A stretch of DNA of 15,889 nt, taken from positions 1 through 15,889 of the forward strand of contig UQVV01000017.1 in NCBI GenBank assembly GCA_900544635.1, in the 5' to 3' direction. The notes below the pieces were generated by a model. It was not told the DNA's origin. It was given only the letters and a program-made list of their open reading frames with translations, and ran no database searches. This document shows positions 1-6,434 of the stretch, piece by piece. The position numbers and the translations under genes are program-made. This stretch comes from an uncultured Cloacibacillus sp. Its GTDB lineage: Bacteria; Synergistota; Synergistia; Synergistales; Synergistaceae. Numbering within the stretch: the stretch's first letter is position 1; each line of letters opens with the position of its first letter.

Positions 1-30
1 GCAAAAGACGCCGAGTGTTCGAATATTCAT
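1..30 (-). CDS. possible start of another gene on the minus strand (partial, 10 codons visible)
   Basis: Read on the minus strand, bases 41-36 give GGGAGG, followed after 5 nt by ATG at 30 (a second ATG ends at 33) and the open codons MNIRTLGVFC running off the window edge. Just upstream, 42-54 is a small inverted repeat (acaat-gta-attgt). This is what the first codons of a gene would look like, and it fits with noc homology failing in exactly these bases. Ten codons cannot identify a product, so this may be chance. Confidence 0.25.
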   Translation of the reverse strand, partial: MNIRTLGVFC

Positions 31-546
31 CATTTCCTCCCACAATGTAATTGTCGCGGGATTTCAAAGCTGATCAGGCGCTATGGTCTTACCCAAGAGG
101 AAGCAGCGAACCGACTGGGCAAAAGCCAATCAACAATTGCAAACAAGCTAAGACTTCTTCGCCTTACATACGAGGAGCAGGAATGGATTGTAAATGCAGG
201 ATTGAGCGAAAGACACGCAAGGGCTCTTTTAAGAATTGAAGATGACGCTTTAAGACATGAGGCTCTGTCAAAAATTATTTCGGAGAATCTCAACACAAGT
301 CAGACTGATGAACTCGTCAGCATTTTAATTAATTCAGTACCAAAAACAACAAAATCCAAAGGTACAAGCAAAGCGGTGATAAAAGACTTACGAATTTTTC
401 TTAACACAATCAATAAGGCTATTGATACAATGCGTCTTGCGGGAATCGACGCACAATCAGACAAAAAAGACACAGACAATTTTATCGAATACACAATACG
501 GATTCCTAAAAGACATCAAAAGCCTGATGCAGAAAAAACTGCTTAA
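1..546 (+). CDS. noc: Noc-like nucleoid occlusion protein (ParB paralogue), 5' end missing
   Basis: DNA-binding protein of the ParB/Noc family; in Firmicutes, Noc spreads on DNA and keeps the division ring off the chromosome. The frame is open from base 1, but recognisable family sequence begins only near base 57 (ISKLIRRYGLTQEEAANRLG). The helix-turn-helix follows (GKSQSTIANKLRLLRL), then ERHARALL and a C-terminal dimerisation region rich in charged residues; it stops at 544-546. Residues at the positions reported to separate Noc from ParB read Q, K, R and R here (KSQ..., ANK, LLR, ERHARAL), whereas the ParB downstream has R and G at the first and last (KSR, GHARAL). That comparison is from memory. 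Lying directly before soj-parB is the standard Firmicutes place for noc. The N-terminal CTP-binding domain (GERRYRA box) is absent, and bases 1-55 look foreign to it. Family assignment is firm; the choice of Noc over a second ParB is likely. Confidence 0.82.
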   Translation, partial: AKDAECSNIHHFLPQCNCRGISKLIRRYGLTQEEAANRLGKSQSTIANKLRLLRLTYEEQEWIVNAGLSERHARALLRIEDDALRHEALSKIISENLNTSQTDELVSILINSVPKTTKSKGTSKAVIKDLRIFLNTINKAIDTMRLAGIDAQSDKKDTDNFIEYTIRIPKRHQKPDAEKTA

Positions 547-616
547 TTCACTTTTCAGAGGGTGCGAAAGCATCCGTTCCACTCATACCCATTTCCTTAT
601 CTAAACCCCTTGCAAA

Positions 617-643
617 GAGTCGCACAGCAATGTGCGGCTTTTT
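617..643 (+). terminator. intrinsic terminator after noc
   Basis: An 8-bp stem (gtcgcaca / tgtgcggc, one G-U pair) closes a GCAA tetraloop at 627-630 and is followed at once by TTTTT (639-643). It lies about 70 bp after the noc stop and separates noc from soj-parB. Confidence 0.8.
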
Positions 644-676
644 GCGTTGTTGTAGTTTTTATTTTTTGGTTACACA

Positions 677-702
677 GCAAATGTTTCACGTGAAACATTT
701 GC
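677..702. promoter_or_regulatory. parS: parS centromere site in a perfect 26-bp palindrome
   Basis: The core at 682-697 reads TGTTTCACGTGAAACA, the 16-bp consensus bound by ParB/Spo0J in most bacteria. The palindrome extends five further bases on each side (gcaaa / tttgc), making 26 bp of perfect dyad symmetry. It sits between noc and soj, where parS sites are commonly found. ParB loads here as a CTP-dependent clamp and spreads outward, so the soj promoter about 60 bp away would lie inside the spreading zone. Confidence 0.95.
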
Positions 703-754
703 TTTTGATTAAGAAAAAAAGTTGCATTAAATCCCAAAAAATCTTCAAAATAGC

Positions 755-783
755 TTTAAAAATGGTGTGCATTATGATATAAT
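755..783 (+). promoter_or_regulatory. sigma-70/sigma-A promoter of soj-parB
   Basis: TATAAT at 778-783 is preceded by TGA (775-777), giving a perfect extended -10. A weak -35 (TTTAAA, 755-760) sits at a 17-bp spacing. The predicted RNA start is near 790, about 45 bp before the soj start codon. Confidence 0.65.
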
Positions 784-833
784 TTTAAAGTAAAAGATAT
801 AAAAATCATAAAAACAAAAGACAAGGTGATTTT

Positions 834-1601
834 TTGGCAAAAATAATTGCAATATCAAACCAAAAGGGAGGTGTGGGAAAGACCACAACCTCCGTTAATC
901 TTGCGGCTTGTCTGGGAAAAATGGGCAAGAAAACACTCCTTGTTGACGCTGATCCACAGGGAAATGCCACAAGCGGTGTCGCCATTGATAAGAGCAAAGT
1001 TAAGTTTTCAACTTACTCAATTCTTGTTGACGGTGCAAAAGCCGAACAATGTGTTCTTACAACCCCGTATGACAATCTGCATATTCTTCCGTCAAGCCTT
1101 GATTTGGCTGCCGCAGAGCTTGAAATTGCAGAAAAACCGCACAGAGAGGCACTTCTCAAGAATGCTTTGCTCCCGATAAAGCAGTATTATGATTACATAA
1201 TCATCGACTGTCCTCCGTCACTCGGACTTATCACGGCAAATGCATTGACGGTTGCCGACACATTTCTTGTGCCGATTCAATGCGAATATTATGCACTTGA
1301 GGGATTGTCACAGCTTATTAACACGGTAAGAAGAATAAAAAGGCAGTACAACGAATCAATTGAAATTGAAGGCGTTCTGCTAACAATGTATGACGGACGA
1401 CTTAATCTTACACAACAGGTAGTAGATGAAGTGAAAAAATTCTTCCCACGAAAGGTTTTCAAAACAGTTGTTCCGAGGGGAGTAAGACTTTCCGAAGCAC
1501 CGAGCTTTGGTATGCCTGTTATCTACTACGACAAATCCTGTAAGGGCAGTCAGGCATATACGGCACTTGCCGAGGAAATAGTCGGAAAGGAGAGAGGCTG
1601 A
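834..1601 (+). CDS. soj: chromosome-partitioning ATPase ParA/Soj
   Basis: Deviant Walker-A ATPase that binds the nucleoid as an ATP dimer and is driven by ParB-parS complexes to segregate origins; in Bacillus the homologue Soj also acts on DnaA. The 255-residue protein shows the deviant Walker A box KGGVGKTTT (11-19), the A' motif DADPQGNATSG (38-48) and Walker B IIIDCPPSLG (122-131). Its length is normal for small chromosomal ParA, and it lacks the N-terminal HTH of plasmid ParA. The start is TTG at 834, supported by AAGGTGA at 823-829 and by the immediate MAKIIAISNQKGG beginning. The stop TGA (1599-1601) is one base from the parB start, so the two are translated together. Confidence 0.96.
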   Translation: MAKIIAISNQKGGVGKTTTSVNLAACLGKMGKKTLLVDADPQGNATSGVAIDKSKVKFSTYSILVDGAKAEQCVLTTPYDNLHILPSSLDLAAAELEIAEKPHREALLKNALLPIKQYYDYIIIDCPPSLGLITANALTVADTFLVPIQCEYYALEGLSQLINTVRRIKRQYNESIEIEGVLLTMYDGRLNLTQQVVDEVKKFFPRKVFKTVVPRGVRLSEAPSFGMPVIYYDKSCKGSQAYTALAEEIVGKERG

Positions 1602-1602
1602 T

Positions 1603-2451
1603 TTGGCAAAAAAACTCGGTGGTCTTGGAAAAGGCCTTAACGCAATATTTATAGAGAACGATTCCGAAACAGAGGGCGGAACAGTAACACTTAAAATTTC
1701 GGAGATTGAACCGAACCGTACTCAACCGAGAAAAGAATTTGACGAACAGGCTTTGTCGGAGCTTGCAGAGAGTATTTCACAGCACGGACTTTTACAGCCG
1801 TTGCTTGTTCGTCCGCTTACACTCGGCGGTTATCAGATTGTGGCAGGTGAGAGAAGATACAGAGCAAGCCGTATGGCAGGCCTTACCGAAGTCCCTGTTA
1901 TAATAAAGGAACTTACCGATACCGAAACAATGGAGATTGCTCTTATCGAAAATCTTCAGCGTGAGGATTTAAGCCCTGTTGAAGAGGCGCTCGGCTACAA
2001 GGCTCTGATTGATGAACATGGTTTTTCACAGGAAGAAGTTGCAAAGTCGGTTGGAAAATCCCGTCCCGCAGTTGCAAATGCATTAAGACTTCTTAAACTT
2101 CCCGATAACATAATGGAATATCTCAAAGACGGCAAAATCTCGGCAGGTCATGCAAGAGCATTGCTTACACTTGAGAACGAAGAACTTATGACGGAGCTTG
2201 CAGATGAAATTGTTGCAAAAGATCTTTCGGTAAGACAGGTTGAGAAAATCTGCAAGAAAAAACCTACAATTCAAAAAGAAGAGAAGCCTGAGAAAAAGCC
2301 TTCGTTCTACAGCATGGTTGAACTTGCACTCTCGGAAAGCCTTGGACGAAAAATCAGCGTTTCAAAGAGCAAGGGCAAGCAAGGCGGTGTTCTTCAGATT
2401 GAATTCTATTCGGACGAAGAACTTACAGAGCTTTCAAACAAACTTAAATAA
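1603..2451 (+). CDS. parB: chromosome-partitioning protein ParB/Spo0J
   Basis: CTP-binding clamp that recognises parS and stimulates ParA. The 282 residues contain in order: an N-terminal LGKGLNAIF segment typical of the ParA-stimulating tail; the CTPase domain with GERRYRA (82-88) and ENLQRED (116-122); the parS-reading HTH (about 141-165, GKSRPAVANALRLL) followed by GHARALL; a Lys/Glu-rich linker (about 220-236); and a C-terminal dimerisation domain. The TTG start at 1603 has AAAGGAGAG at 1584-1592 and gives MAKKLGGLGKGL, the usual family beginning. It lies 1 bp after soj and 24 bp before serS. Its cognate site is probably the palindrome at 677-702. Confidence 0.96.
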   Translation: MAKKLGGLGKGLNAIFIENDSETEGGTVTLKISEIEPNRTQPRKEFDEQALSELAESISQHGLLQPLLVRPLTLGGYQIVAGERRYRASRMAGLTEVPVIIKELTDTETMEIALIENLQREDLSPVEEALGYKALIDEHGFSQEEVAKSVGKSRPAVANALRLLKLPDNIMEYLKDGKISAGHARALLTLENEELMTELADEIVAKDLSVRQVEKICKKKPTIQKEEKPEKKPSFYSMVELALSESLGRKISVSKSKGKQGGVLQIEFYSDEELTELSNKLK

Positions 2452-2475
2452 CATTACATAAAGAGGTATTTTAAA

Positions 2476-3765
2476 ATGATAGATATTAAATTTTTAAGAG
2501 AAAATCCCGACGCAGTAAAAGAAAATATCAAAAAGAAGTTTCAGGATTACAAGCTTCCGCTTGTTGATCAGGTAATTGAGCTTGATGAGCAGAGCAGAGC
2601 CGTTAAAAAACAGGCTGATGAACTCCGTTCAAACAGAAACAAAATTTCAAAGCAGATTGGCTCTCTTATGGCTCAGGGCAAAAAAGAAGAGGGTATGGCT
2701 CTTAAAGAAGAAGTTACAAAGCAGGCACAACAGCTTGCAGAGCTTGAAAAGCAGGAATCAGACCTTTCTGCAAAGGTAACAGAAATCATGATGCAGATTC
2801 CTAATATTATTGATCCGTCTGTTCCGATTGGTAAGGATGACAGTCAGAATGTTGAGATTGAGAAGTTCGGCGATCCGTTTGTACCTGATTTTGAAATTCC
2901 TTATCATACAGAAATTATGGAAAAATTCAATGGTATCGACCTTGATTCTGCAAGAAAGGTTGCGGGTAACGGTTTCTATTATCTTATGGGTGATATTGCA
3001 AGACTTCACAGTGCAGTAATCGCATATGCCCGTGATTTTATGATTAACAGAGGTTTTACATACTGTGTACCGCCCTTTATGATAAGAAGTAATGTTGTAA
3101 CAGGCGTTATGAGCTTTGCCGAGATGGATGCCATGATGTATAAGATTGAGGGAGAGGATCTCTACCTCATCGGCACCTCAGAGCACTCCATGATCGGCAA
3201 GTTCATCGACCAGATCATCCCCGAAGACAAGCTGCCCCAGACCCTCACCTCCTACTCCCCCTGCTTCCGCAAGGAGAAGGGCGCCCACGGCATCGAGGAG
3301 CGGGGCGTCTACCGCATCCACCAGTTCGAGAAGCAGGAGATGGTGGTGGTGTGCAGGCCCGAGGAGTCCATGGACTGGTACGAGAAGATGTGGCGCTGGT
3401 CGGTGGAGCTGTTCCGCTCTCTGGACATCCCCGTGCGCCAGCTGGAGTGCTGCTCCGGCGATCTGGCCGATCTCAAGGTCAAGTCCTGCGACATCGAGGC
3501 GTGGAGCCCCCGCCAGCAGAAGTACTTCGAGGTGTGCTCCTGCTCCAACCTGGGCGACGCCCAGGCCCGCCGCCTCAAGATGCGGGTCAAGGGCGAGAAC
3601 GGCACCTACCTGCCCCACACCCTCAACAACACCGTGGTGGCTCCTCCCCGCATGCTCATCGCCCTCCTGGAAAACAATCTCCAGGCCGATGGCAGCGTAA
3701 AAGTCCCCAAGGTCCTCCAACCCTATATGGGAGGAAAGGCGCTCCTGGTCCCGAAGACAAAATAA
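2476..3765 (+). CDS. serS: seryl-tRNA synthetase (compositionally hybrid gene)
   Basis: Class II synthetase that charges tRNA-Ser; cytoplasmic. The 429 residues have the N-terminal tRNA-binding coiled coil (about 30-105, many Lys/Glu/Gln), a core starting near 165, motif 2 (FRKEKGAHGIEERGVYRIHQFE) and motif 3 (HTLNNTVVAPPRMLIALLENN). The motif-3 Arg is present, but its surroundings differ from the common GRTLVAVLENYQ form; I recall this variant from a second Clostridial SerRS type. RBS AAGAGG (2461-2466) fixes the ATG at 2476. The gene is AT-rich to about 3150, then abruptly GC-rich, with codon choice switching at 3110-3165 in the conserved EGEDLYLIGTSEH region. Both halves look like the same SerRS subtype. 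The ORF is full length, but it may be an assembly join of two species' genes and not a natural allele. Confidence 0.93.
   Translation: MIDIKFLRENPDAVKENIKKKFQDYKLPLVDQVIELDEQSRAVKKQADELRSNRNKISKQIGSLMAQGKKEEGMALKEEVTKQAQQLAELEKQESDLSAKVTEIMMQIPNIIDPSVPIGKDDSQNVEIEKFGDPFVPDFEIPYHTEIMEKFNGIDLDSARKVAGNGFYYLMGDIARLHSAVIAYARDFMINRGFTYCVPPFMIRSNVVTGVMSFAEMDAMMYKIEGEDLYLIGTSEHSMIGKFIDQIIPEDKLPQTLTSYSPCFRKEKGAHGIEERGVYRIHQFEKQEMVVVCRPEESMDWYEKMWRWSVELFRSLDIPVRQLECCSGDLADLKVKSCDIEAWSPRQQKYFEVCSCSNLGDAQARRLKMRVKGENGTYLPHTLNNTVVAPPRMLIALLENNLQADGSVKVPKVLQPYMGGKALLVPKTK
3110..3165. other. composition and codon-use break inside serS
   Basis: Upstream codons favour AT endings (Ile ATT/ATA, Leu CTT); from about 3159 they are almost all GC-ending (Ile ATC, Leu CTC/CTG, Gly GGC). 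The change happens over a few dozen bases in one of the best conserved stretches of the protein, as expected for an assembly join or homologous recombination between related serS genes. The frame is kept. Confidence 0.85.
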
Positions 3766-3824
3766 GAACTGCCGCCCGCAGATCCCATACCCTTCCGCGT
3801 CTCCCGCTGAAAGAGAGGAATCCA

Positions 3825-4766
3825 ATGAGACCCCGATTTTTTCCCCTTGCCCTGGCGCTGTCCGTGCTGCTCGCCCTCCCCGCGGCCGCCTTTTCCGACG
3901 TGCCCGCAGACACCTGGTACGCCAGCAGCGCAGCCCAATGTCAACAGGCCGGCCTGCTCAAAGGCACCTCCTCAGACACCTTTTCCCCAGACAAAACCGT
4001 CACCTTGGCAGAGGTCATGACTGTGGCCGCCCGTCTGTCCTACCAGCAGTCAGGCGGAAACGGAGACCTCCCGACGGCTCCGGAGAGTTGGGGAACCGGT
4101 TCGATCAACACGCCTGCCGGTGCAGTCCTGCTCTCCTTCTCCTCTGAAGACCTGGACCACAAATTGTCCTATTATTTTGACAGTACTACACCCCGCCGTC
4201 TCCACCTGCTGTTGGAGGTGAACAGCCAGGAATATAAAGCCCTCTCCCCCGCTGGCGGAGCCGCAGAGGTGAGTCTGACGCTGAATGGAGCCATTGTGCT
4301 CACAGGCTTCCTCGCACCCGCATCCGACGGCACGCTCCGCATCGAGTTTACCGCCGCCGTAGGGCTCGACTACACTGCCTTCCACCGCGAACTCTCCTCT
4401 TTTCTTCCCGCACCGGCCCGTGGATTGTGGTATCGAAACGCCCTGTGGTATGCGCGCGAACACGGCCTGATGGACGCGCAGCCCATGGAAACCCCCTTTG
4501 AAGCCCCCGCCTCCCGGGAAGAACTGGGGGAGTGGATCCTGTCCGCACTGCCAGCAGACTGTTTTCCCGCCATCACCACCCTGGACTCCCTCCCTGACAC
4601 GGAAGATCCGGGCGTACTCACGCTTTACCGCGCGGGAATCTTCACCGGTGTGGATGCACAGGGTACGTTTGCAGGAAATCGCACCCTTACCCGCGCCGAA
4701 CTGGCTGCCGTATTGGCCAGAGTTCTGGACCCACAGCAAAGAGTTTCCCTTAATTCCAGGAATTAG
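3825..4766 (+). CDS. secreted S-layer homology (SLH) repeat protein
   Basis: Exported 313-residue protein expected at the cell wall of a Gram-positive-type host, where SLH repeats bind pyruvylated secondary wall polymer. Residues 1-22 are a signal peptide (MRPR, then a Leu/Ala core, LPAAA). SLH 1 starts right after it (FSDVPADTWYASSAAQCQQAGLLKG...DKTVTLAEV). A Ser/Thr/Leu-rich, probably beta-strand middle region follows (about 85-195) that I do not recognise. Two further SLH-like repeats lie at about 200-250 (WYRNALWYAREHGLM) and 255-305 (LDSLPDTEDPGVLTLYRAGIFTG...LTRAELAAVLARVL). The RBS AGAGAGG sits 6-8 bp before the ATG. It lies 59 bp after serS with matching GC-rich codons, so it belongs to the same source as the 3' half of serS. 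Specific function unknown. Confidence 0.85.
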   Translation: MRPRFFPLALALSVLLALPAAAFSDVPADTWYASSAAQCQQAGLLKGTSSDTFSPDKTVTLAEVMTVAARLSYQQSGGNGDLPTAPESWGTGSINTPAGAVLLSFSSEDLDHKLSYYFDSTTPRRLHLLLEVNSQEYKALSPAGGAAEVSLTLNGAIVLTGFLAPASDGTLRIEFTAAVGLDYTAFHRELSSFLPAPARGLWYRNALWYAREHGLMDAQPMETPFEAPASREELGEWILSALPADCFPAITTLDSLPDTEDPGVLTLYRAGIFTGVDAQGTFAGNRTLTRAELAAVLARVLDPQQRVSLNSRN

Positions 4767-4829
4767 TTTCTATTTTTATAATTTTATGGTATTACACAGG
4801 CTGCTCATAACCAAAAGGAGGGTCAGATC
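4767..4829 (+). promoter_or_regulatory. AT-rich spacer before mscL with a possible -10 and a possible sequence junction
   Basis: A short AT-rich tract contains TATAAT at 4777-4782 without a convincing -35. An imperfect dyad (taattcc-a-ggaatta, 4751-4765) overlaps the end of the SLH gene. Codon style changes from the SLH gene (ATC isoleucine) to mscL (ATA from about 4918 on), so the second compositional junction is somewhere in 4735-4915. An RBS (AAGGAGGG, 4815-4822) serves mscL. Confidence 0.35.
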
Positions 4830-5288
4830 ATGTATCAGGAAAAAACCAAAGGGTTTATCGCAGAGTTCAAGCAATTCATTGCCCGCGGCAACGTCATGGA
4901 CATGGCGGTCGGCGTCATAATAGGCGCGGCCTTCGGCAAAATCGTCACGTCGCTTGTAAACGACGTGATAATGCCGCCTATCGGGCTGCTCGCGGGCGGC
5001 ATAGACTTCTCGAACCTTTTCATAAACCTCTCGGCGACTCCGGCGGCGACGCTCGCCGAAGCGAAGGCGCAGAACCTCCCCGTCGTCGCCTACGGCTCCT
5101 TCATCAACACGGTCATCAACTTCCTGATTCAGGCGTGGGCGATATTCCTCGTCGTCAAGTGCGCGAACAAGCTGCGCAAGCCGGGCCCCGAAGCGCCGAA
5201 GCCCGAGCCGCGCCTCTGCCCCTACTGCTTCTCCGAAGTAAACGAAAAAGCGACGAGATGCCCGCACTGCACCTCGGAGCTGAAATAG
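4830..5288 (+). CDS. mscL: large-conductance mechanosensitive channel MscL with C-terminal zinc ribbon
   Basis: Homopentameric inner-membrane channel that opens under high membrane tension and releases solutes during osmotic downshock. The 152 residues show the N-terminal amphipathic helix and TM1 signature ([34 protein letters not shown], from about 11), a periplasmic loop, TM2 (about 91-112, [19 protein letters not shown]) and a charged cytoplasmic tail. The tail ends in a CPYC...CPHC zinc-ribbon-like module (about 130-149) that the classic E. coli protein (about 136 aa) lacks. The start has a strong RBS at 7-bp spacing. The gene is monocistronic, with a hairpin downstream. The N-terminal ~25 codons have milder composition than the rest, so a join inside the gene start is possible. 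Confidence 0.95.
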   Translation: MYQEKTKGFIAEFKQFIARGNVMDMAVGVIIGAAFGKIVTSLVNDVIMPPIGLLAGGIDFSNLFINLSATPAATLAEAKAQNLPVVAYGSFINTVINFLIQAWAIFLVVKCANKLRKPGPEAPKPEPRLCPYCFSEVNEKATRCPHCTSELK

Positions 5289-5325
5289 CGCCGCCGCAAA
5301 TTTGCGCAGACTGCAATAAATAGCA

Positions 5326-5359
5326 AAGCCCGCCGCGCCCTTCCGGCTGCGGCGGGCTT
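5326..5359 (+). terminator. hairpin after mscL, likely terminator
   Basis: A perfect 11-bp stem (aagcccgccgc / gcggcgggctt) encloses a 12-nt loop 37 bp after the mscL stop. Only a weak T-rich tail follows (gccgtatttc), so termination may be less efficient than at a classic site. Confidence 0.6.
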
Positions 5360-5375
5360 GCCGTATTTCAGCGGA

Positions 5376-5400
5376 TTTTTCACTGCCTCGCGGCTTTTTT
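5376..5400. repeat. 25-bp direct repeat, left copy (flanks Fic gene)
   Basis: This copy is five Ts, then CACTGCCTCGCGGC, then six Ts. It is identical over 25 bases to 6410-6434 on the other side of the Fic gene. Read on the minus strand it would spell KKAARQ-stop, exactly the last codons of the MATE gene, but here it belongs to no gene. Confidence 0.85.
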
Positions 5401-5433
5401 GCGCGGCTCCGCCAAAATTCGCCGCCGCGCGTA

Positions 5434-5439
5434 TATAAT
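5434..5439 (+). promoter_or_regulatory. possible -10 of the Fic gene
   Basis: TATAAT lies 28 bp before the GTG start and 13 bp before the GGAGG RBS (5453-5457). No good -35 is visible at 16-18 bp, so activator dependence or a weak promoter is likely. Confidence 0.45.
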
Positions 5440-5466
5440 GAAACAAACGGACGGAGGTGGTGCGCG

Positions 5467-6357
5467 GTGAAGTATATGACGGCGGAGGAAGCGGCCGGGA
5501 GATGGGGCGTTTCTGTGCGCCGCGTGCGGAATTACTGCGCCGGCGGGTTTGTCGCGGGCGCTCTGCGCAGCGGCGGCAGGTGGCGCATCCCGGAGGACGC
5601 CGCGAAGCCTTGCCGTTCCCGTGCGGCATCCGCGCCGCGCGCCGCGCTGCTCGAAGCTCTGAGACGCGAGAAGGCTGCGGGCATCTCCGGCGGGATTTAT
5701 CATAAAGTTCAGATAGAGCTGACGTACAACTCCAACCACATCGAGGGCGGCAGCCTGACGCACGACCAGACGCGCTATATATTCGAGACCGACACGATAG
5801 CCGCGGAGGGCGTGGCGCTGCGCGTGGACGACGTCGTGGAGACGGCGAATCACTTCCGCTGCGTCGATATGATTATCGAGCAGGCCCGCCGTCCGCTGAG
5901 CGAGGCTTTTATCAAAAAGCTTCACCTCGTCCTCAAAAACGGCACCTCGGACAGCAGGCGCAGCTGGTTCGCCGCGGGCGGCTACAAGAGGCTGCCGAAC
6001 GAAGTCGGCGGGGTCGAGACCGCGCCGCCGGAGGAGACCGCCGCGCGGATGCGGGAGCTGCTCGCTTCATATGAAAAGCTGCGCGAGCGCGAGCTGGACG
6101 ACCTGCTCGATTTTCATTACCACTTCGAGCGCATCCACCCGTTTCAGGACGGCAACGGCAGAGTCGGGCGTTTGATATTGTTCAAGGAATGTCTGCGCAG
6201 CGGCGTCGTTCCGTTCATCATCACGGACGAGCTGAGGATGTTCTACTACCGCGGCCTGAGCGAATGGGAGCGCGAGCGCGGCTATCTGCGCGACACCTGC
6301 CTGACGGCGCAGGACAGGCTTAAGGCTTGGCTCGATTATTTCAGAATTTCATACTGA
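5467..6357 (+). CDS. Fic-domain AMP-transferase with N-terminal HTH
   Basis: Fic proteins usually move AMP from ATP onto a hydroxyl side chain of a target protein; the target here is unknown. The 296 residues begin with a MerR/excisionase-like winged HTH (about 1-46: YMTAEEAAGRWGVSVRRVRNY...GRWRIPEDA). Then comes the Fic core with the catalytic loop HPFQDGNGRVGR at 224-235, matching HxFx(D/E)GNGRxxR with His224 intact. S89-N-H-I-E93-G94 fits the (S/T)xxxE(G/N) inhibitory motif and, lying before the Fic core, makes this a class II autoinhibited enzyme. The GTG start at 5467 is chosen because GGAGG is 9 bp upstream; the in-frame ATG nine bases later is too far from it. No partner antitoxin gene is adjacent, consistent with the built-in inhibitory helix. 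The gene with its terminator lies inside a 25-bp direct repeat. Confidence 0.93.
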   Translation: MKYMTAEEAAGRWGVSVRRVRNYCAGGFVAGALRSGGRWRIPEDAAKPCRSRAASAPRAALLEALRREKAAGISGGIYHKVQIELTYNSNHIEGGSLTHDQTRYIFETDTIAAEGVALRVDDVVETANHFRCVDMIIEQARRPLSEAFIKKLHLVLKNGTSDSRRSWFAAGGYKRLPNEVGGVETAPPEETAARMRELLASYEKLRERELDDLLDFHYHFERIHPFQDGNGRVGRLILFKECLRSGVVPFIITDELRMFYYRGLSEWERERGYLRDTCLTAQDRLKAWLDYFRISY

Positions 6358-6369
6358 CCTATATGCGAA

Positions 6370-6414
6370 ACGGGACGCCCGAAGCTGCGGGCATCCCGTA
6401 AATTTTTGTTTTTT
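6370..6414 (+). terminator. terminator between convergent Fic and MATE genes
   Basis: A 12-bp stem (6370-6381 with 6388-6399, one C-A mismatch that becomes G-U when read from the minus strand) closes a 6-nt loop. It is followed by AAATTTTTGTTTTTT. It ends the Fic transcript and could also serve MATE transcripts from the other side. Confidence 0.8.
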
Positions 6415-6434
6415 CACTGCCTCGCGGCTTTTTT
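6410..6434. repeat. 25-bp direct repeat, right copy (3' end of MATE gene)
   Basis: Identical to 5376-5400. This copy encodes the last six residues and stop of the minus-strand MATE gene (KKAARQ-stop), so the repeat is functional coding sequence here and orphan in the other place. Confidence 0.85.

Noticed and set aside
3178..3825. Minus-strand open frame of about 215 codons opposite the 3' half of serS
   Set aside because: It is the mirror of GC-rich serS codons, rich in Leu/Gly/His/Val with no start signal.
4512..4519. TCCCGGGA core like the Noc-binding site
   Set aside because: Only the 8-bp core matches the 14-bp consensus; it lies in the SLH coding sequence and in a segment that appears to come from a different genome than noc.
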